This document shows positions 7,551 through 11,971 of a stretch of DNA of 11,971 nucleotides, one piece after another. Origin of the DNA: Rhodospirillaceae bacterium (GTDB taxonomy: Bacteria; Pseudomonadota; Alphaproteobacteria; Thalassobaculales; Thalassobaculaceae). The stretch is taken from assembly GCA_002730675.1 (NCBI GenBank), contig PCAV01000045.1, positions 15,556 through 27,526 of the forward strand. The letters run 5' to 3'. The stretch's first letter is position 1, and each line of letters starts with the position of its first letter. The notes beneath the pieces were generated by a model that saw only the letters and a list, made by a program, of their open reading frames with translations, had not been told where the DNA came from and did not search any database. The position numbers and the translations under genes are program-made.

Positions 7551-9023
7551 ATGGTTGTGAAAGTCTTCATTGCTTGTCTCGGCACTGAAACGAATACGTT
7601 CTCCAATTTGCCAACTGGCTGGAAGACATTTGAGGAAACAATGCTTTTTTATGGAGACGCTACGGATAATGAGCCGAATACATTCTCACTTCCCCTTCAC
7701 ATATGGCGCAAGCGGTCTGAGGAAAGAAATTATGAGGTGATAGAAAGCGTTGCCGCATTTGCCCAACCTGGGGGTAAAACATTGGACTCAGTTTATGAAG
7801 ACCTCCGGGATAAAGTGTTGTCAGATCTACGTTCGGCGGGAGAAGTAGATATTGTTTTACTGTCTTTACATGGAGCTATGACTGCCGAAAGTTACGAAGA
7901 TTGTGAAGGCGATTTGATTAGCTGCATTCGCCAATTAGTAGGGGATCAAACTGTTATAGCGGCAGAGCTTGATTTGCACTGCTCGGTCACGCCAAGAATG
8001 GTTGAAAAATCCAACTTGTTTGTAACGTTCAAGCTTTATCCACATACGGACATTGGTGCCCGTGCTGAAGAAGTATTTGATCTAGCAAGTGGTGCCGCCT
8101 TAGGGGCTATCACTCCAAAAATGTCCGTCTTAGACTGTCACATGATAAATAAATTTCGAACATCGAACCCAGAAATGGCTGACATAGTTGCTTATATGAG
8201 AGAGCTTGAAAACGAAGAGGGAATTTTATCGGTTTCTTTCGCCCATGGTTTCCCTTGGCAAGACGTGCCTCATACCACCGCAAAGGTACTGGTCGTTTCA
8301 GATGATAATGAAGAGAAAGGTAACGTCGTTGCTGCCGGTTTGCGAGATCGTATTTGGAAAGCTCGTGATCAACTTGTACAGCCAACACTAAGTATTGATG
8401 AGGCTTTATCATTAATAAGCGAAAATTCTGGACTTACAATAATGGCTGACGTAGCAGACAACGCTGGTGGAGGGGCGCCCTCTGACTCTACATTTGTTTT
8501 GGCTAGAGCATTGGAACGGGGCGATCAAAAGCTACTGGTAGCCTATTTTTGGGACCCTGTAGCTGTCAGGATTGCTGTAGAGGCTGGCGAGGGACAAAGT
8601 ATTTTAATTAGGGTTGGGGGAAAAACAGGTCCTTCATCCGGAATGCCCGTAGATCTTCAGTGCACTGTGGAATCTATTAAAGAGGACGCGTCTCAAACAT
8701 TCGGTGATACAAAAACTCCAATGGGTACGGCGGTTTGGCTGCGAGGAAATGCCGGAGTTGATGTAGTGTTGACCAGTAAGCGAACCCAGGTTTTTCATCC
8801 AGATGGTATGACTTGTCTTGGTATTGACCCTAGTTCTTATAAAGGAATTGTTGTTAAATCTAGCCAGCACTTCTACGCAGGCTTTGAACCGATTGCTGAA
8901 CAAATAGGGTATATAAATGCTCCAGGGGATATTCCCCCTGATTTTGCAAATATAGCTTTCACTAAGTTATCAAATCCATTTTGGCCAAAGGAGCCGGGGC
9001 CGTTTTGGGCGCCGGTGGATTAA
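7551..9023 (+). CDS. M81 family (MlrC-like) metallopeptidase
   Basis: The product (490 residues) belongs to the M81 family named after microcystinase MlrC, a putative zinc peptidase or amidohydrolase; natural substrates of most members are unknown. Visible blocks are the N-terminal FIACLGTETNTFS, LHGAM at 106-110, the metal-site candidates D141 and H143 in ELDLHCSVT, YPHTD at 163-167, AHGFPWQD at 231-238, and the C-terminal-domain signature DVADNAGGGAPSDST at 300-314. Length is normal and there is no signal peptide. The frame opens at ATG 7551, but AAGGAG at 7543-7548 is only 2 bp away; GTG at 7557 is 8 bp away and gives MKVFIACLG, the usual family start. I therefore favour 7557. Despite the name, microcystin degradation should not be assumed. 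It is divergent from the urease operon and 105 bp upstream of yghU. Confidence 0.9.
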   Translation: MVVKVFIACLGTETNTFSNLPTGWKTFEETMLFYGDATDNEPNTFSLPLHIWRKRSEERNYEVIESVAAFAQPGGKTLDSVYEDLRDKVLSDLRSAGEVDIVLLSLHGAMTAESYEDCEGDLISCIRQLVGDQTVIAAELDLHCSVTPRMVEKSNLFVTFKLYPHTDIGARAEEVFDLASGAALGAITPKMSVLDCHMINKFRTSNPEMADIVAYMRELENEEGILSVSFAHGFPWQDVPHTTAKVLVVSDDNEEKGNVVAAGLRDRIWKARDQLVQPTLSIDEALSLISENSGLTIMADVADNAGGGAPSDSTFVLARALERGDQKLLVAYFWDPVAVRIAVEAGEGQSILIRVGGKTGPSSGMPVDLQCTVESIKEDASQTFGDTKTPMGTAVWLRGNAGVDVVLTSKRTQVFHPDGMTCLGIDPSSYKGIVVKSSQHFYAGFEPIAEQIGYINAPGDIPPDFANIAFTKLSNPFWPKEPGPFWAPVD

Positions 9024-9128
9024 TCAAACCCCTCTTTGGACTATACGGAAGACTTGCTTTGGAGTTGCTAGCATACTTTGATCTAGCTGACGATTTTTTG
9101 GAATTTGTTGAGATAAAGGAATAAATGA

Positions 9129-9998
9129 ATGAGTGATACGACCGATTACCAACCACCAACGGTCTGGAAATGGGATGCGGAAAATGGTGGCGCTTTTGCA
9201 AAGATAAATCGGCCCACTGCTGGGGCTACTCATGAAAAAGTTCTGCCGGTCGGCGATAACCCATTACAACTTTACTCGCTAGCTACACCTAACGGAGTAA
9301 AGGTAACTATAATGCTCGAAGAGCTTTTGGCCTTAGGGCACTCTGGGGCTGAATACGATGCTTGGTTATGTCGAATTAGGGATGGTGAACAATTTAGTTC
9401 CGGTTTTGTAGAGATAAATCCCAATTCTAAAATTCCGGCGTTACTGGATCGCAGTGTGCAAGGTGGACAGCGGGTATTTGAGTCCGGCGCAATTTTATTA
9501 TATCTAGCTGAAAAATTTGGTGCTTTTATACCTGAAGATCCTATCGAAAAAACGGAGTGCATGTCGTGGTTGTTTTGGCAAATGGCGAGTGCACCCTATC
9601 TCGGCGGTGGCTTCGGGCATTTTTACGCATATGCTCCAGCAAAGTTTGAATATCCGATAAATCGGTTCGCCATGGAAACAAAGCGGCAGCTTGATCTATT
9701 AGATCAAAGGTTGTCGAAAAACGAGTTTATAGCTGGCTCGGAATATACGATCGCCGATATGGCGATATGGTCATGGTATGGCCAATTAGCGTTAGGCAGA
9801 CTATATAATGCTGCTGAATTTTTGGACGTTGAAAGTTATACGCATTTAATGGACTGGACTAAAAAAATTGATGCTCGCAATACTGTGCAACGGGGGCGTA
9901 TGGTTAATCGTGTTAATGGCGAGTTATCAAGTCAACTCCACGAAAGACATCACGCGTCGGATTTTGAATTGAAAACGGAAGACAAATTAGTGACGTAA
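9129..9998 (+). CDS. yghU: Disulfide-bond oxidoreductase YghU (glutathione S-transferase superfamily)
   Basis: The 289-residue product matches E. coli YghU (288 residues) almost end to end from memory: TVWKWDAENGGAFAKINRP at 11-29, LPVGDNPLQLYSLATPNG at 39-56, INPNSKIPAL at 96-105, FESGAILLYLAEKFG at 117-131, GGGFGHFYAYAP at 159-170, TIADMAIW at 207-214 and QLHERHHASDFE at 269-280. The enzyme is a Nu-class glutathione transferase homologue that binds two glutathione molecules and has disulfide reductase activity. The N-terminal thioredoxin-fold domain carries the TPN motif at 53-55 and the C-terminal helical domain follows. AAAGGA at 9115-9120 lies 8 bp before the ATG at 9129; an ATG at 9125 is out of frame. 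Its link with the M81 gene upstream is positional only. Confidence 0.95.
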   Translation: MSDTTDYQPPTVWKWDAENGGAFAKINRPTAGATHEKVLPVGDNPLQLYSLATPNGVKVTIMLEELLALGHSGAEYDAWLCRIRDGEQFSSGFVEINPNSKIPALLDRSVQGGQRVFESGAILLYLAEKFGAFIPEDPIEKTECMSWLFWQMASAPYLGGGFGHFYAYAPAKFEYPINRFAMETKRQLDLLDQRLSKNEFIAGSEYTIADMAIWSWYGQLALGRLYNAAEFLDVESYTHLMDWTKKIDARNTVQRGRMVNRVNGELSSQLHERHHASDFELKTEDKLVT

Positions 9999-10026
9999 TT
10001 AAAGCAAAGAGTCACGAAAGACTTGA

Positions 10027-10042
10027 TTGCATTGATATGCAA
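10027..10042. repeat. Hairpin TTGCAT-TGAT-ATGCAA after yghU, within a wider inverted repeat
   Basis: Perfect 6-bp arms with a 4-base loop lie 28 bp after the yghU stop codon. An outer pair, CACGAA at 10013-10018 and TTCGTG at 10054-10059, encloses it, and AAAGAC/GTCTTT forms a further pair. The inner hairpin is followed by A residues on the plus strand, so it would have a U tract only at its 5' side for leftward transcription. It may help end or protect the yghU transcript, but it is not a standard intrinsic terminator. Confidence 0.35.
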
Positions 10043-10418
10043 AAAAAAGAGCGTTCGTGGGACCGTCTTTATTGCGAAATGTTTAATATATGAAGTGGCG
10101 TTCGTTTATAATGAAAAACTTCTCTCGCTTTTTGAGAGATTACTCATAAATTGTCGATAAAATATAAACGTTACTAAACTTGAGCAAAAACTTAACCTCC
10201 ATACTTCATAGACATAATATCTCAAGGAATGGGGGGAAAAGCACGGTCTGCTTAGGCAGAGAACAAAATAAAACTAATGATAGATTGATTGCAATATTAA
10301 GTGATTTTGTGGCCATATTGCAGACAAATTTGGGAGAGCTGAAGCCCCTCAACTCCAGGAATTTTGGCCATTACTATTTCAAACTGGCTCAAGCAGGCTC
10401 AGACTGAGTGCGTGAACT

Positions 10419-10448
10419 AATTTAGCCTTTTTCTGTTGTTGCTAAATT
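10419..10448. repeat. Inverted repeat AATTTAGC / GCTAAATT upstream of the tonB 3' end
   Basis: Two perfect 8-bp arms at 10419-10426 and 10441-10448 enclose a 14-base pyrimidine-rich loop. It lies about 90 bp beyond the tonB stop on the tonB transcript and could stabilise or end that message. No U run follows it on either strand, so factor-independent termination is doubtful. Confidence 0.3.
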
Positions 10449-10537
10449 TAGAATGCAGGGACTAGCACCATATTGTTTTGGCGAAATATGAAGAGACTAT
10501 TATTCAATAGGAAATTCTAAATGCGCTACGTCTTTTT

Positions 10538-11431
10538 TTAACGTAATTTGAACTCCATTGGCACCTCTATCGTCAATGAATTCTCGGTAAAATCTCGAGG
10601 AAAATGTTTGAATGGGCTTGATTTTTGTACAATTTGCATCGCTTGTCGGTCTAAACTTGGGAAGCCCGATGAAGATTTGATCCGCAACTCAGTTAATGCA
10701 CCAGTCTTTAATATTTGAAAAGTTATCATTACGTTTCCCTCTTCTTCATAGCGTAAAGCGCGCGCGGGATAAGTTTTATTTCTATCAAGAGTTCTCTTTA
10801 CATATTCGATATAATCGCTCTCGCTTTGCTTGGTATTATTTTTCTCATTGGTTGGTTGTCTTTTATCCTGCTTCTTTTCTGAATTGGTGCTTTGGGGATT
10901 TGATCCATTTTGATCGAATTTAGAGAGAGTTTCATTCAAAATGTTTGCGGGCTCTTTTGGGGGCTCCTGCCTGTTTTTGCTCAATTGCGGTGTTTGCATA
11001 GGGACCATTTTGTTAGATGTCTGATTTCTTTTGTGCTCCCTCGGCTCAATCTTTTTACGTTCCTTTATGGATTTAGAATTTTGATTTATTAGCTTTTGTT
11101 TGCGAGTGATCTTGGTTTCAAGTTCAGGCGAAGACGTCTCAACCAATTTAGTTCTCTGCGAGGGCAACGGTACATTTGTAATGGGTTTTTTATTTAAGAA
11201 TTGTTCAGTATGTATAGGCGAAAGTTTTTTTATTGAAGGCGACGAGTTCATAGACGAAACGCGATTTTTTTTAAGTGGACTTAGAGAGTAATGAAAATTC
11301 AAAGACATATTAGAATCTATTTTTTTATGCACTACTTTTTCTAAAGTAAGCTTGGCGGGGACGATAGAGAGTAAAATCGTGTGTAATCCGATTGCTAGAA
11401 CTAGCGCGATTGAAGAGTGATAAAGTGACAT
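10538..11431 (-). CDS. tonB: TonB family energy-transducing protein
   Basis: TonB spans the periplasm and passes energy from the ExbB-ExbD motor to outer-membrane receptors. The 297-residue product has one N-terminal membrane anchor at about 7-25 (IALVLAIGLHTILLSIV) with H17 in it, like the essential transmembrane His of E. coli TonB. A long hydrophilic linker at about 40-205, rich in Lys, Asn, Gln and Ser, replaces the classical Pro-Glu/Pro-Lys repeats. The C-terminal TonB domain runs from about 207 to the end, with YPARALRYEEEGNVMITFQI at 221-240 and SSGFPSLDRQAMQIV at 254-268. The ATG is 5 bp after the exbD stop, so the genes are one transcription unit. TolA is less likely because of the YP-x-x-A-x-x-x-x-x-E-G-x-V signature. 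No TonB-dependent receptor is visible in the window. Confidence 0.9.
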   Translation of the reverse strand: MSLYHSSIALVLAIGLHTILLSIVPAKLTLEKVVHKKIDSNMSLNFHYSLSPLKKNRVSSMNSSPSIKKLSPIHTEQFLNKKPITNVPLPSQRTKLVETSSPELETKITRKQKLINQNSKSIKERKKIEPREHKRNQTSNKMVPMQTPQLSKNRQEPPKEPANILNETLSKFDQNGSNPQSTNSEKKQDKRQPTNEKNNTKQSESDYIEYVKRTLDRNKTYPARALRYEEEGNVMITFQILKTGALTELRIKSSSGFPSLDRQAMQIVQKSSPFKHFPRDFTENSLTIEVPMEFKLR

Positions 11432-11436
11432 CGCAG

Positions 11437-11850
11437 TTATGGATGGTCTTGTTTAGTGATTATAGCTAGTTTAACGAAACCAAGCCTTTTAAATGTCGAG
11501 ATTGCTTTGATTATAACACCCATTTTTGAGTTTTTATCAACGCTGATCGCTATAGTCCTATTGTATTTGCGAATGACAAAAGAATTCAACTTCGTTACCA
11601 GTTCATCAGCATCATACTTTCTTCCGTTTATAATAAATATTCCATGCTCTGTTATTGTTAGTTCTAACCCTTCCTTTTTTATAGTTTTGCCGGTTGACGA
11701 AGTGGCATATTCAAAATCGACAGGTTCATTTTTATGCCATGTACCCAATAAAATAAAATAAGCGAGTAATAAGAAAGTAATATTAATGAGTGGAAGTGTA
11801 TTTCCATCATGAGGAGAACCCAGGGCACTGGCTTTGTTTTTCCGAAACAT
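11437..11850 (-). CDS. exbD: ExbD-type biopolymer transport protein, second of a tandem pair
   Basis: The 137-residue product has a short basic cytoplasmic N-terminus, one membrane helix at about 19-37 (LPLINITFLLLAYFILLGT) and a periplasmic domain ending with the ExbD pattern ISVDKNSKMGVIIKAISTFKRLG. ExbD forms the proton-driven motor with ExbB and works on TonB. In classical ExbD and TolR the helix starts P-x-I-D, and that Asp is essential for proton flow; here the residue is Asn23 (codon AAT). The stop of the preceding exbD and this ATG overlap as TAATG, and tonB follows after 5 bp. Either this copy is a non-protonatable partner of the upstream ExbD, or it belongs to an Asn-type ExbD subgroup. 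Confidence 0.88.
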   Translation of the reverse strand: MFRKNKASALGSPHDGNTLPLINITFLLLAYFILLGTWHKNEPVDFEYATSSTGKTIKKEGLELTITEHGIFIINGRKYDADELVTKLNSFVIRKYNRTIAISVDKNSKMGVIIKAISTFKRLGFVKLAIITKQDHP

Positions 11851-11971
11851 TAGTTATCGTTGCCAATAATATTGAAATTAGTTATCCCCGATGATCGCAT
11901 TTGATCGACTACTTTAATGAATTTAAAGAAGGGCAAGCCTTTGTCTGGAGAAAGTAATATTGAAACATTAG
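11850..11971 (-). CDS. exbD: C-terminal end of an upstream ExbD-type protein (partial)
   Basis: Reading leftward from 11969, 39 codons stay open to a TAA at 11852-11850. The peptide contains NVSILLSPDKGLPFFKFIKV, then VDQMRSSGITNFNIIG. This fits the end of the ExbD/TolR periplasmic domain, where a beta-strand with an Asp is followed by a helix (v-v-d-x-x-r-x-a-G-i) and a last strand. The stop shares one base with the next exbD start (TAATG), indicating tight coupling. The membrane helix and the proton-binding position are outside the window. An exbB gene is likely further upstream, but this is expectation only. Confidence 0.75.
   Translation of the reverse strand, partial: NVSILLSPDKGLPFFKFIKVVDQMRSSGITNFNIIGNDN

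Larger units (their letters stand above)
9999..10537. other. Convergent intergenic region with small hairpins; no supported gene
   Basis: This 539 bp stretch lies between the 3' ends of yghU and tonB. It contains several short inverted repeats: TTGCAT/ATGCAA at 10027-10042 nested inside CACGAA (10013-10018) and TTCGTG (10054-10059); TCTCTC/GAGAGA at 10121-10139; TCTGC/GCAGA at 10247-10260; and AATTTAGC/GCTAAATT at 10419-10448 with a 14-nt loop. The octamer GCGTTCGT occurs twice, at 10051-10058 and 10098-10105. None is followed by a clear T run in the right direction to make a textbook terminator. A 75-codon frame at 10180-10407 starts at TTG without a ribosome binding site and resembles nothing I know. 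Confidence 0.5.

Noticed and set aside
7301..7606. 101-codon leftward frame across the ureD/M81 intergenic region
   Set aside because: It overlaps the M81 start and the inverted repeats, has no known motif, and looks like chance in a low-stop strand.
7551..9023. Microcystin degradation by the MlrC-like protein
   Set aside because: The M81 family is broad, and no mlrA, mlrB or mlrD gene is present in the window.
10121..10139. TCTCTC/GAGAGA hairpin as yghU terminator
   Set aside because: The stem is short with a 7-base loop and no T run follows it on the plus strand.
10180..10407. 75-codon rightward frame between yghU and tonB
   Set aside because: It starts at TTG without a ribosome binding site, contains hairpin sequence, and shows no domain or known motif; a gene call is not supported.

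Overview
The window looks like chromosomal DNA from an AT-rich proteobacterium, most likely a marine alphaproteobacterium. This is inferred from the ureDABCEFG gene order, from a DUF3830 gene beside an M20 amidase, and from two exbD genes in a row before tonB. I could not run a similarity search, so the taxon is uncertain. I see no rRNA, tRNA, CRISPR array, insertion sequence or phage gene.

Left edge (1-892): the first 17 codons of a leftward gene that reads like an ABC transporter ATPase lie at the very edge. A ~400 bp divergent intergenic region with two adjacent short palindromes follows, then a rightward DUF3830 gene.

Urease block (893-7143, all leftward): in transcription order the genes are ureD, ureA, ureB, ureC, ureE, ureF, ureG and an M20-family allantoate amidohydrolase/N-carbamoylase. 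ureB/ureC and ureF/ureG overlap by 4 bp and the other urease gaps are 14-33 bp, which indicates one transcript. All metal-binding and catalytic residues of UreC are present. The amidase follows after 96 bp without an obvious terminator and may be co-transcribed. Together the block suggests scavenging of nitrogen from ureides or carbamoyl compounds and urea to ammonia, probably fed by the ABC system at the left edge.

Centre (7144-7550): a divergent promoter region carrying a set of nested inverted repeats. One arm overlaps a good sigma70-type promoter for the rightward gene. That gene encodes an M81 (MlrC-like) metallopeptidase, probably starting at a GTG 6 bp inside the longest reading frame. 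It is followed by yghU, a glutathione-S-transferase-fold disulfide oxidoreductase.

Right part (9999-11971): a 539 bp convergent intergenic region with several small hairpins and no convincing gene, then a leftward energy-transduction cluster: the end of one exbD, a second complete exbD and tonB. The second ExbD has Asn where the family's proton-binding Asp normally sits. Most of the window is recognisable metabolism. The points most worth a second look are the Asn-type ExbD, the nested repeats at 7335-7473, the palindrome pair at 239-270, and the Glu in the UreG NKxD motif.
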